Under the pieces are notes generated by a model. That model had not been told where the DNA came from and did no database searches. It worked only from the letters and a program-made list of their open reading frames with translations. From positions 248,001 through 312,000 of the forward strand of contig CAVOSA010000019.1 in the NCBI GenBank assembly GCA_963698735.1: DNA of 64,000 nt, written 5' to 3'. Each line of letters begins with the position of its first letter. Position 1 is the stretch's first letter. Both the position numbers and the translations under genes were made by a program. This DNA is from RPQJ01 sp963698735. GTDB lineage: Bacteria > Pseudomonadota > Gammaproteobacteria > Steroidobacterales > Steroidobacteraceae. Shown one piece after another: positions 55,017-64,000 of the stretch.

Positions 55017-57236
55017 TCAGAATTCGTAACGCAGGCTGGCCGAAGCGTTGAAGCCGGCACGCGTGTAATAAGGCACCAGGGGATCGTTCGCGACGCGACC
55101 GCGAATGTCGGCCCATTCGATGTAGTCAGTGCCCGTCAGGTTGAACAACCCGACGTTCAGCCGCAGCCGCGGGCTGAGGCTGACGTTGGCCAGCCAATCG
55201 AGAGTCGCGTAGCCGTCGGTGCGATACAGGTCTGCCCGGCTGCGATCGACGTCACGCTGCGCCTCGACCGCCGTCAGCGCCAGCTCCGATCCCCAGCGCG
55301 CCGAAGGCGCGTCGTACCTCGCGGCAAGCACCAGGCGCGGCGGATCGATCGAATTGAGGGGCTTGTCGCGCACGAGGTCATCGCCGCGAGTCCACGAAGC
55401 CGCGAGCCGTGCCGTCCAGCCATCCAGTCGCGGCGACCAGGCGGATGCATCCGCGCGCAGGTCGCACTCGACGCCGTAGATGCGCGCATCGGCGACGTTC
55501 TGCGACTGGAACAAGGTGACGCCAGTCGCTGGATCGACCCCGAGATTCACCTTGGATTCGATGAAATCGCTGTACTCGGTATGGAACACGCTGGCCGTCA
55601 TGGACACGGGGGAATTCAACAGCCGCAGGCCGGCTTCGAAGCCATCACTCGTTTCGGGCCGGAGATCCGGATTCGGGATCGCCCGCACGTTGAACAAGGG
55701 TATCTCGAGCCCGATGTTGACATCCTCCGGGGGCGGCGAGCGGAAGCCGTGCGCATACTGGAAGAACATGCCGAGCCGCTCGTTGACCTGATAGATCGCG
55801 CCGATCTTGGGCGCCAGCGAGATTTCGTCCACGCCCACCGGAGTAGTCGCCGGATTGTCCTCGCGGTAGATCCGGTCCGCCGCGGGCGAGAGATCGTAGT
55901 AGTCGACGCGCAGCGCGGGCACGAGTGTCCAGCTCGAGTCTTCCAGCCGAATCTCATCCTGCAGGAAGACCCCGATCTCGACCACGGTGGACAGCGGCAG
56001 GTCACGCAGCGGAAAGGTCTCGCCGAGAATCGTCGGCGTCGTCGCCCCCGTCGTCAGGTTGGTCTGCAGACCGTTGCGCAGTTCTTCGATCTCGGTGCGC
56101 GAGGCTTCGACGCCGTACACGATTTCGTGCACGAGCGAGCCCGCTCCCAGGGTCTTCAGTGCCGTGATCTCGAACCCGAGCGTGCTTTCGTCAAAGTCGA
56201 ACGCGCGGTCGAGCTGCACGGGCGGAGTACGTGGCGGCACGGCCTTGCGTACTTCATAGGTGTCCTGATCGGTCGCCGTACCCTGCGAGTAGATGCTCCA
56301 ATCGGCGGAGTCGAAGGCAGCGTTCCCGGTGGCGAGCGATTGCCGCAGGCTCGCGCGGTACCGCAGCATCTCGTCGTCGCCCTCCAGCGCGGTCGTGTTG
56401 GCGAAGCGACCAACGCCCATGAACGCGTCCACTGCCGTCCATTGCCGGATGCGCCCCCCTTCGAGGGTCAGCGTCAACGGACCGCCCGGCACGTCCCCCA
56501 TCACTTTCAACATCGCGGAATCGCTGGTGAATTCGACCGGGTTCGGCTCAACGCTGGCCGCGGTATCTGCTTCCTGCCCCTCGCGCCGCGAATACCCGAG
56601 CAGCCACCTGGCGCCGCCCACCTCGCCCGCCATCAACGCGGCTGCACGCCAGGCTGCGTTCTCGGAGTCGTAACCGGCTTCGGTGCGGACCGTGAAATCG
56701 TCGCCCGGCCTGGCCAGCAACGCGGACGGTGTGAGGGTCGTCATGGCCACGACGCCCCCGATGGCGTCGCTGCCGTACAGCGAGGACGCTGGACCGCGCA
56801 GGAATTCGACCCGGTCGACGAAGGCCGTGTCGACGTACGCCCGCCCTGAATCCGCGTAGCTGCCCACCGCAAAGCCGCCTGCGGCCGGGATGCCGTCGAT
56901 CTCGACCGCTACCCGGTTGCCTCCGAGCCCGCGGACCGAGATCGTGTCCAGCCCGAACCGGAACGGGTCATTCCGGACGCTGAGGCCGGGCTCGTAGCGC
57001 ACGAGCTCGCGAATGTCCGCCGCAAGCGTCGTTTCGATGCGCTCCTGGTCGATCACCGTGACGGTTGCCGCCACGCGCGAGACTGGAGTCAAGCGGCGCG
57101 CATAGACCGTGATTGTCTCGAGCGTGTCAGCTCCTGCGGCTGCGACGGGCTGGCCAGACGCCGCTGCCGCCCATGGACTCAGCACTGCGGCGGCGGCACA
57201 GAAAAAATGCGGGGACTTTCCGGGGTATCGGGACAT
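55017..57236 (-). CDS. TonB-dependent receptor, haem/hemoglobin type
   Basis: 739 residues. Signal peptide, TonB box (ETITVYARR), plug with VRGLGGNRVAVEIDGIP and FLRGPASSLYGSDAIGGVV, and barrel ending SASLRYEF. The plug resembles the hemoglobin/transferrin/lactoferrin receptor group (HmuR/HutA-like), so haem or a haem protein is the likely ligand, not proven. Two Dnr-type boxes lie upstream at 57311-57352. Haem uptake would fit the high need of cd1 nitrite reductase and qNOR. Confidence 0.88.
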   Translation of the reverse strand: MSRYPGKSPHFFCAAAAVLSPWAAAASGQPVAAAGADTLETITVYARRLTPVSRVAATVTVIDQERIETTLAADIRELVRYEPGLSVRNDPFRFGLDTISVRGLGGNRVAVEIDGIPAAGGFAVGSYADSGRAYVDTAFVDRVEFLRGPASSLYGSDAIGGVVAMTTLTPSALLARPGDDFTVRTEAGYDSENAAWRAAALMAGEVGGARWLLGYSRREGQEADTAASVEPNPVEFTSDSAMLKVMGDVPGGPLTLTLEGGRIRQWTAVDAFMGVGRFANTTALEGDDEMLRYRASLRQSLATGNAAFDSADWSIYSQGTATDQDTYEVRKAVPPRTPPVQLDRAFDFDESTLGFEITALKTLGAGSLVHEIVYGVEASRTEIEELRNGLQTNLTTGATTPTILGETFPLRDLPLSTVVEIGVFLQDEIRLEDSSWTLVPALRVDYYDLSPAADRIYREDNPATTPVGVDEISLAPKIGAIYQVNERLGMFFQYAHGFRSPPPEDVNIGLEIPLFNVRAIPNPDLRPETSDGFEAGLRLLNSPVSMTASVFHTEYSDFIESKVNLGVDPATGVTLFQSQNVADARIYGVECDLRADASAWSPRLDGWTARLAASWTRGDDLVRDKPLNSIDPPRLVLAARYDAPSARWGSELALTAVEAQRDVDRSRADLYRTDGYATLDWLANVSLSPRLRLNVGLFNLTGTDYIEWADIRGRVANDPLVPYYTRAGFNASASLRYEF

Positions 57237-57310
57237 GCCTGGGCTGCTTCTGGTCGATGCACCGATGGGTGCATCCCAAAGCAGGATGGACCGCGGGTGA
57301 AGCCGAAACC

Positions 57311-57352
57311 ATGACCTGGATCAATCGGGCCAGAAGCATTGACCTGGATCAA
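57311..57352 (-). promoter_or_regulatory. Tandem Dnr/FNR boxes upstream of the haem-type receptor
   Basis: TTGACCTGGATCAA at 57339-57352 and ATGACCTGGATCAA at 57311-57324, centres 28 bases apart. The inner site centre is about 81 bases from the receptor start at 57236, leaving room for a -41.5 activated promoter. Confidence 0.75.
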
Positions 57353-57443
57353 TGGTTTCCCGCGGCGACAGGCGCAGATTGCACGCCTGGCTGCAGTTGT
57401 CAGCAGCGTTTTGAACTGGCGAACACCCCGCGTCGCAGCCAGC

Positions 57444-60400
57444 TCAGAGGTCCGCGCCCAGATCGTTCGTGTGATCGCTCTCCGCACCGAAACTATTGAC
57501 GGCCTTGACGGCGAAGTGCCACGTGCCCGGGGTCAACCCTTCGATGACCACACTCGTCGAATCGGCACCGGCAATCTCCAGGACCCTGTCGTAAGCACCC
57601 GCAGCTGGACCATAGAAGACCTTGTACCCGGTGATGTTGGTGGCCGCAGTCCCGTCCGTATTCACCAGCGGCCGCGACCAAGTCAGCACCTGGGCCGGCG
57701 CTGTGGCCGACGTGATTGTGATCGTGAAGCCCGGCAGGTGCGCTGTGTCGTGACCATCGTAGACTCCGACGATGATCTGGCCAGTTGTGCCCACGTCCGT
57801 TGCACCCGGAACTCCCGACAGCACGCCGGAATCCGTTGCGAACGCTGTCCAGGGCGGATTCCCCTGTATGGTGAAGATCAGATTATCGCCGTCCCCGTCG
57901 TTGGCCGTGGCCTGGAACGCGTACGGCTGGCCGACAGTGGCCGTGGTCACCGGGGTTCCCGAAATCGTCGGGGGCGTGTTCTGCGGTGCAACGACGGTGA
58001 TGACGAAAGGCGCCAGCGCACTGGATGCAGTGCCATCTGACACGCGTATCTGGATCGGGGACGAGGCGCCGACATCCGTGGCCGCGGGCACTCCCCCGAG
58101 CGCACCCGTGACGGCGTTGAACAGCGCCCACGCCGGCTTTCCCTGAATGCTGAACGTCAGCGGGTCGTTGTCCGCATCGCTCGCCGCCGGCTGGAATGAG
58201 TACGCCTGACCGGCGGTGACGCTGGTGGTTGGTGTTCCCGTAATGGTGGGCGCCGTGTTGGGTGGCGCGCTCACCGTGATCGCGAACGACGGCAGTGACG
58301 TGGTGGCCCGGCCGTCGGTCACGCTGATGACGATGCCGGCGTCGTGCCCACGTTCGCAGTGGTGGGCGTGCCGCTCAACCGGCCTGTCGTCGTGCTGAAC
58401 GTCGCCCAGGTCGGCATGCCGGTGATGCTGAACGTGAGTGGATCACTGTCAACGTCACTGGCTGTCGGCTGGAACACATACGCCTGACCCGCCGTGACAC
58501 CGGTGACCGGTATACCGGAGATCGTCGGTGCCACATTCGGGACCGGGTTAACGGTGATCGCAAACGAGGGCAGCGACGTGATCGCGCGGCCGTCGGTCAC
58601 GCTGATGACGATGCCCGACGTCGTGCCCACGTTCGCAGTGGTCGGCGTGCCACTCAGCCGGCCCGTCGTCGTGCTGAACGTGGCCCAGGTCGGCATGCCG
58701 GTGATGCTGAACGTGAGCGGGTCGTTGTCCGCATCGCTCGCCGCCGGCTGGAATGAGTACGCCTGACCGGCGGTGACGCTGGTGGCCGGCGTTCCCGTAA
58801 TGGTGGGCGCCGTGTTGGGTGGTGCGCTGACCGTAATCGCGAACGAGGGCAATGATGTCGTCGCTCTGCCATCGCTGACCCGGATGACGATGCCAGACGT
58901 CGTACCCACGTTCGCAGTGGTCGGCGCGCCGCTCAACCGGCCCGTCGTCGTGTTGAACGTGGCCCAGGTCGGCATGCCCGTGATGCTGAACGTGAGCGGA
59001 TCACTGTCGGCGTCACTGGCCGTCGGCTGGAACGAGTAGGCCTGACCGGCGGTGACACTGGTGGCTGGTGTTCCCGTAATGGTGGGCGCCGTGTTGGGCG
59101 GTGCGCTGACCGTGATCGCGAACGACGGCAACGACGTGGTCGCCCGGCCATCGTTCACGCTGATGACGATGCCAGCCGTGGTACCGACGTTCGAGTGGAC
59201 GGCGCGCCGCTCAACCGGCCGGTCGTCGTGCTGAACGTGGCCCAGGTCGGCATGCCCGGGATGCTGAACGTGAGCGGGTCGTTGTCAGCATCTGCTCGCC
59301 GTCGGCTGGAACGAGTACGCTTGACCGGCGGTGACACTGGTGGCCGGTGTTCCCGTAATGGTGGGCGCCGTGTTGGGTGGCGCGCTGACCGTAATCGCGA
59401 ACGAAGGCATTGACGCGGTCGCCCGACCGTCACTCACACTGACGACGATGGCGCCGCTGGTGCCGACGTCGGTCGACGACGGCGCGCCGCTCAGCCGGCC
59501 CGTCGTCGTGCTGAACGTGGCCCAGGCCGGCATGCCCGTGATGCTGAACGTGAGCGGATCGTTGTCAGCGTCACTGCGCCGTCGGCTGGAACGAGTACGC
59601 CTGACCGACGGTGACACTGGTGGCCGGTGTTCCCGTGATCGTGGGCGCCGTGTTGGGTGGCGCGCTCACCGTGATCGCGAACGAGGGCAGCGACGTGGTC
59701 GCCCGGCCGTCGGTCACGCTGATGACGATGCCCGACGTCGTGCCCACGTTCGCAGTGGTCGGCGTGCCACTCAGCCGGCCCGTCGTCGTGCTGAACGTGG
59801 CCCAGGTCGGCATGCCGGTGATGCTGAACGTGAACGGATCATTGTCCGCATCGCTCGCCGTCGGCTGGAACGAGTACGCCTGACCGGCGGTGACACTGGT
59901 GGCCGGTGTTCCCGTGATCGTGGGCGCCGTGTTGGGTGGCGCGCTCACCGTGATCGCGAACGAGGGTAACGATGTCGTCGCTCTGCCATCGCTGACCCGG
60001 ATGACGATGCCAGACGTCGTACCCACGTTCGCAGTGGTCGGCGTGCCGCTCAAGCGGCCTGTCGTCGTGCTGAACGAGGCCCATGCGGGCCTGCTTTGGA
60101 TGCTGAACGTCAGCGGGTCATTGTTCGCATCGCTCGCCGCCGGCTGGAACGAGTACGCCTGACCGGCGGTGACACTGGTGGCCGGTGTACCGGAAATCGT
60201 CGGTGCGACATTCGGCGCTGTTACCGTAATCGAGAAAGACGGCAACGACCTGGTCGAACTTCCGTCGCTGACCCGGATAACGATGCCCGATGTCGTACCC
60301 ACGTTCGCCGCGGCCGGCGTGCCGCTCAAGCGGCCCGTCGTCGTGCTGAACGAGGCCCATGCGGGCCTGTTTTGGATGCTGAACGTGAGCCTGTCACCGT
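57444..60400 (-). repeat. Tandem 279-bp repeat array
   Basis: The coding repeats of the Ig-like gene recur at 279 bp; the block GTGTTCCCGT(A/G)AT starts at intervals of 279 near 59349, 59628 and 59907. Central copies are more alike than the terminal ones, suggesting recent duplication or gene conversion. Confidence 0.85.
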
Positions 60401-60578
60401 CGCTATCCGTTGCGGTTGGCTGGAACGAGTACGCTTGCCCCACGGCGACGGTCGTCGCTGGAGTGCCGGAAATCCTGGGGCGTGCCGCTTCGACCCCAGG
60501 AACCCACGAGACGAGCAAGCACACCGCGTACGCGGCAAAGCGGCCCCGCCGCATCCAGGCATTCAGCGCGCAATCCAT
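57444..60578 (-). pseudogene. Large Ig-like repeat surface protein, reading frame broken by four one-base indels
   Basis: N-terminus near 60578 (or 60554) with a signal peptide (RRGRFAAYAVCLLVSWVPGVEA). Ten repeats of about 93 residues follow, each with APTI(S/T)GTPATSVTAGQAYSFQ and TFSTTTGRLSGTP-type cores: the He_PIG putative-Ig family. A fibronectin-type-III-like domain (ITGYKVFYGPAAGAYDRVLE) ends the protein. Comparison between repeats places extra bases near 59576 and 59292 and missing bases near 59195 and 58343; they cancel in sum. Likely an exported or surface adhesin-like protein of about 1,040 residues if intact. Sequence error within a repeat array is the simplest explanation. Confidence 0.8.
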
Positions 60579-60678
60579 TGCATGACCCCGCAAGCTCCCC
60601 ATTTCCGCGCCGCGCGGGCGCATTCTTGCGTCTCAACCGACCAAGCTGGCAGACGCCTCTTGGCCGGACGCCTTTCGT

Positions 60679-60717
60679 ATGAATCCTAGTCCGGCTCGGC
60701 AATGAATCCTAGTCCGG
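60679..60717. repeat. Two 16-bp direct repeats, period 23 bp
   Basis: ATGAATCCTAGTCCGG at 60679-60694 and again at 60702-60717, identical. They lie between the Ig-repeat gene (minus) and metY (plus). Two helical turns of spacing suggest paired sites for one regulator acting on either gene. The remainder of 60579-60876 shows no gene. Confidence 0.7.
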
Positions 60718-60876
60718 GGTGACCACCGAATCATCGCCCATGAGACTTGGACGCCATGCCGGATACCATTGCGGGGCGCCGACTCGGCCAGACACATTCA
60801 GGCGGGATGATCAGAGTCGCCAGGGGCATCTCGGCCCGATTGCCATCAAGAACCACCCTCCTTACCGGAACCTCCC

Positions 60877-62148
60877 ATGAAACTCGAAACCCTCGTCGTC
60901 CACGCCGGCTATTCGCCCGATCCGACCACCAAGGCCGTCGCGGTGCCGATCTACCAGACGACGTCCTATGCCTTCGACGACACGCAGCACGGCGCCGACC
61001 TGTTCGACCTCAAGGTTGCCGGCAACATCTACACGCGCATCATGAACCCGACGACCGACGTGCTCGAGAAGCGCGTCGCGGCGCTCGAAGGCGGCGTGGG
61101 AGCCCTGGGTCTGGCCTCCGGGCAGGCTGCCATCACCTACGCGCTGCAGACGATCACCGAGGCCGGGCAGAACGTCATCAGCTCCTCCGCCCTGTACGGC
61201 GGCACCTACAACCTGTTTGCACACACTTTCCCGCAGTACGGCCTGACGGTGAAGTTCGCAGACCATCGCCAGCCGGAGTCGTTCGAGAAGCTCATTGACC
61301 AGAACACTCGCGCGATCTTCTGTGAATCGGTCGGCAACCCGGCCGGCAACGTGACCGACTTTGCCGCGCTCGCCGAAATCGCGCATCGCCACGGCATCCC
61401 GTTGATCGTCGACAACACGGTGCCGTCGCCGTACCTGTGTCGCCCCTTCGAACACGGCGCGGACATCGTGGTGCACTCGCTCACCAAGTATCTCGGCGGT
61501 CACGGCAACAGCATCGGCGGCGCGCTCGTCGATTCCGGCAAGTTCCCCTGGGCGCAGCACGCCGACAAGTTTCCGCGCCTCAACACGCCGGATGTCTCTT
61601 ATCACGGCGTGGTCTACACGGAGGCCTTCGGACCGGCCGCCTTCATCGGCCGGGCGCGGGTCGTGCCGCTCCGCAACATGGGCGCGGCCATCTCGCCCTT
61701 CAATTCCTTCCTGATTCTGCAGGGCATCGAGACGCTGGCGCTGCGCATGGACCGTATCTGCGACAACGCGCTGGCCGTTGCGAAACACCTGCAGAAGCAC
61801 CCGAAGGTGAAGTGGGTAAACTATGCCGGCCTGCCGGACCACCCGAGCCATGCGCTGGCTCAGAAGTACATGGGCGGCCGGGCCTCGGGCATCCTGACGT
61901 TCGGCATCGAGGGCGGCCTTGCCGGCGGCACGCGCTTCCAGGATGCGCTCAAGCTTTTCGTCCGGCTCGTCAACATCGGCGACGCCAAGTCACTGGCTTG
62001 CCACCCTGCCAGCACGACACACCGTCAGCTGAACCCGGCCGAGCTGGAGAAAGCGGGCGTCAGTGCGGACATGGTCCGGCTGTCGGTCGGCATCGAGCAC
62101 ATCGACGACCTGCTTGCCGACCTCGATCAGGCGCTGGCGGCGGCGTAG
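60877..62148 (+). CDS. metY: O-acetylhomoserine sulfhydrylase (MetY)
   Basis: 423 residues. Cys/Met-metabolism PLP enzyme with VPIYQTTSYAF, YTRIMNPTTDVLEKRVAALE, ASGQAAITYAL, and the PLP lysine in VVHSLTKYLGGHGNS; the long insertion typical of MetY against MetB (about 390) is present. It makes homocysteine directly from O-acetylhomoserine and sulfide. ATG 60877 has a good upstream purine stretch. The next gene is of the same superfamily. Confidence 0.94.
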   Translation: MKLETLVVHAGYSPDPTTKAVAVPIYQTTSYAFDDTQHGADLFDLKVAGNIYTRIMNPTTDVLEKRVAALEGGVGALGLASGQAAITYALQTITEAGQNVISSSALYGGTYNLFAHTFPQYGLTVKFADHRQPESFEKLIDQNTRAIFCESVGNPAGNVTDFAALAEIAHRHGIPLIVDNTVPSPYLCRPFEHGADIVVHSLTKYLGGHGNSIGGALVDSGKFPWAQHADKFPRLNTPDVSYHGVVYTEAFGPAAFIGRARVVPLRNMGAAISPFNSFLILQGIETLALRMDRICDNALAVAKHLQKHPKVKWVNYAGLPDHPSHALAQKYMGGRASGILTFGIEGGLAGGTRFQDALKLFVRLVNIGDAKSLACHPASTTHRQLNPAELEKAGVSADMVRLSVGIEHIDDLLADLDQALAAA

Positions 62149-62218
62149 GAGCGGACCCTTGCCACAATCCGCTGATGCGGGCGAGGGAGTGGAAGCGGAA
62201 GCGGGAGTCTGGGTTACC

Positions 62219-62247
62219 ATCCAGCGATGGAAAAACCATCGCTGGAT
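62219..62247 (+). promoter_or_regulatory. Perfect hairpin burying the start codon of the next gene
   Basis: ATCCAGCGATGG (62219-62230) and CCATCGCTGGAT (62236-62247) form a 12-bp perfect stem around AAAAA. The ATG at 62227-62229 lies inside the 5' arm. No other in-frame start exists between the upstream stop at 62173 and this ATG. Confidence 0.7.
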
Positions 62248-64000
62248 TTCGCGCGCGTGCGCGAACTGAGCCCGCGCCGCAACACTACGCGCGCCGCGGC
62301 CCTTCCCGAACTCGTCGACGAGCAGCTGCGTCACTTCTCGATCGACCCGGACTCCGAGTTCGGCCGCCGCATGGGCGAGCTGGCGTCCCATTTGTACGCC
62401 GGCAATGCCGCCGTGCACCAGCTGTGGGAAGTTACGCTGCGCGAGCTCGCCGACCTCGATCCACGCGACCGGGTCGCCCGCTTCAACGCCAAGCGCTTCC
62501 TCTGCTTCCAGCTCGCCAAGATCCTCGACACGCTGCAGAACCCGCTGCGCAAGTCGTACCAGTCGCTGCTGCACGATTCGACCCAGTCCGCGATCAAGGG
62601 TCCCTACCCCATCTTCGACAACGTCACGGCAATCTTCAGCGCGACGCCGGTGATCACTCGCACCGCGACGTACCTTTATGCGTGCACGGAATGGGTCGAG
62701 GACGCGTTCAAGGGCCGTGAGCCGCTGCACGAGATTTACTCGCGCCTGCTGAACCCGACGTCGATCAGCCTCGCCAACCACATCGTCGACCTCGAGGCCG
62801 GCCCGCTCGCGGGCGAGTACCTCGCCTGGAACTTCAACTCGGGGATGGCAGCGATCGACGCCACGCTCTCGAACCTCGTCGGTTACAACGACGTCGTGCT
62901 CTCCAGTCGCAACGTCTACGGCGGCACCTACCAGCTGCTGCACGACTGGTACGCCAAGAAGAGCAACCTCGACGTGGCCGTCGAGTGGTTCGACGGCTTC
63001 ACGGTGGACGACTTCGGCCGCGCGCTGCACGCGACGCTCGACAGGCACCGCGACCGGCTCGACCGCGGCCGCCGCATCTACGTCTTCCTCGAGTCGCCGT
63101 GCAATCCGCACGGGTACGTTCTGGACGTGCCGGCCATCTGCCGCGCGGCACACGAATACGGGCTTACGGTGATCTGCGACGCGACGGTCGGCACTCCGAT
63201 CCTGCAGCCGGTCCTGCAGCGCAAGGACCCCATGGAACGCCCCGACTTCGTCATCCATTCCTACACCAAGGACCTGGCGGGCACCGGTACGACGACCGCG
63301 GGCGTCTGCATCGGTCGCAACGAGCGGATGTTCATACCCAAGGGCGACAGCGTCACCACGACGACGCCGGACGGCAAGCCTTGCGTGTACCGCTGGGACG
63401 AAAGCCTCTTCTGGAACGTGTACTACATCAAAGGCGCATTCCTCGACGCGGACAAGGCGTTCGAGGTGATCAACGGCATGCGCACGGTCGAAGTGCGCGT
63501 GCTGCTCAAGACCATCAACACGCTGGTGCTGGCGCGCGCGCTCGCGGCGCATCCGGCCATCAACGTGCAGTGCTCGGCGGTAGAGGGCAACGAGAACTAC
63601 GCGCTGCGCGAGCGGCTGATGTTCCTGGGACTGCCTGCCCCGCTCTTTACGATCGATCTCGACACCGAGATGGGCCGGCGCATCTCGCGCCATGCGTTCC
63701 AGCGTTTCTTCGACTGCCTCGAACCGGCGTTCGGACTGCAAGTGACGCTCGGCCAGGTGAACACCGTCGTCGTCTGCCCGGCGCTCACCAGCCATTCGGA
63801 GTTGTCGGAAGACGCGTTGCATGAAGCCGGCATCTCCCTTACGACGATCCGCATCGCCGTCGGCGACGAGGATCCGCGTGGGCTGCTGGCGCACCTGATG
63901 CAGGCGGCGGAACTGGCGCTCGAACCGGAATGCCCCGGATTCACGCGGCACTTCGGCCAGCCGCACGAGATCGACGCTCTGTACGAGTCCATCTACGTCG
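62227..64000 (+). CDS. Large Cys/Met-metabolism PLP-dependent enzyme, C-terminus outside window
   Basis: At least 591 residues; the window ends before a stop. About 190 residues precede the PLP fold, which shows NFNSGMAAIDATLSNLVG, SRNVYGGTYQLLHDW, ESPCNPHGYVLDVPAIC, DATVGTPILQPVL and the PLP lysine in HSYTKDLAGTGTTTAG. It belongs to the cystathionine gamma-synthase-like group but is much longer than the usual 380-430. It sits 78 bases after metY, so a part in sulfur amino-acid metabolism is likely, but the exact reaction is open. Confidence 0.82.
   Translation, partial: MEKPSLDFARVRELSPRRNTTRAAALPELVDEQLRHFSIDPDSEFGRRMGELASHLYAGNAAVHQLWEVTLRELADLDPRDRVARFNAKRFLCFQLAKILDTLQNPLRKSYQSLLHDSTQSAIKGPYPIFDNVTAIFSATPVITRTATYLYACTEWVEDAFKGREPLHEIYSRLLNPTSISLANHIVDLEAGPLAGEYLAWNFNSGMAAIDATLSNLVGYNDVVLSSRNVYGGTYQLLHDWYAKKSNLDVAVEWFDGFTVDDFGRALHATLDRHRDRLDRGRRIYVFLESPCNPHGYVLDVPAICRAAHEYGLTVICDATVGTPILQPVLQRKDPMERPDFVIHSYTKDLAGTGTTTAGVCIGRNERMFIPKGDSVTTTTPDGKPCVYRWDESLFWNVYYIKGAFLDADKAFEVINGMRTVEVRVLLKTINTLVLARALAAHPAINVQCSAVEGNENYALRERLMFLGLPAPLFTIDLDTEMGRRISRHAFQRFFDCLEPAFGLQVTLGQVNTVVVCPALTSHSELSEDALHEAGISLTTIRIAVGDEDPRGLLAHLMQAAELALEPECPGFTRHFGQPHEIDALYESIYV

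Noticed and set aside
57444..60400. Non-coding satellite or CRISPR-like array
   Set aside because: The 279-bp period translates into a clear Ig-like protein repeat once single-base indels are allowed for.
60720..60876. SAM riboswitch in the metY leader
   Set aside because: No recognisable SAM aptamer core or terminator/anti-terminator pair could be found by eye.

Overview
This 64 kb window is GC-rich chromosomal DNA (about two thirds G+C by eye). It is densely packed, with many 1-4 base overlaps between genes. The protein families suggest a gammaproteobacterium of the Steroidobacterales/Xanthomonadales kind that can denitrify and is rich in TonB-dependent receptors; the exact lineage is inference. 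I see no phage genes, no transposase and no CRISPR array.

Layout. 1-3.9 kb: a nickel module on the minus strand (TonB receptor cut by the window edge, nikR, an ECF nickel transporter nikMN-nikQ-nikO) with two matching NikR-type operators. 4.1-7.7 kb: a copper locus (13-cysteine Csp-like storage protein, DUF2946 protein, OprC/NosA-type copper receptor). 7.8-11.6 kb: another TonB receptor, tRNA-Arg(UCG) and mmsA. 11.8-17.5 kb: a molybdenum cofactor operon (moeA, moaA, moaC, mobA, moaD) ending in a single MoaE-MoeB-rhodanese fusion. 17.5-21.7 kb: proA and proB behind an acyl-CoA dehydrogenase. 21.8-25.0 kb: an acidic protein, an acetyltransferase, a CHAD protein, a small winged-helix regulator and htpX. 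25.1-31.5 kb: photolyase followed by a tightly coupled membrane fatty-acid modification operon. 31.7-36.5 kb: a CAP_ED-only protein and the ATP-grasp / alpha-E / transglutaminase / Anbu proteasome operon. 36.6-45.4 kb: thioredoxin-DsbD-like protein, FAD-linked oxidase, aquaporin, DUF748 protein, TesB and a thioredoxin-reductase-like ferredoxin reductase. 45.5-57.4 kb: a denitrification island (hemN, quinol NO reductase, nnrS, sirB2-like, dnr, nirS, haem-type TonB receptor). 57.4-60.6 kb: a ten-repeat Ig-like surface protein gene. 60.9 kb to the end: metY and a large partial Cys/Met-type PLP enzyme.

The denitrification island looks like one regulon. Boxes of the form TTGAC-N4-RTCAA lie upstream of hemN, norZ, nirS and, in tandem, the haem-type receptor, and a Dnr-like activator without a cysteine cluster is encoded in the middle. 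Haem synthesis, probable haem uptake, nitrite reduction and NO removal would thus be switched together. NirS carries an extra N-terminal cytochrome c domain, and no haem d1 synthesis genes are nearby.

Seven single-base indels break otherwise good genes (a D-2-hydroxyglutarate-dehydrogenase-like oxidase, the DUF748 protein, nirS, and four in the Ig-repeat gene). They look more like sequence or assembly errors than decay, so those loci should be read with that in mind. The least explained items are a cluster of 57-bp repeat units in two opposed blocks between hemN and norZ, a perfect 12-bp hairpin that buries the start codon of the last gene, and competing hairpins in the htpX leader.
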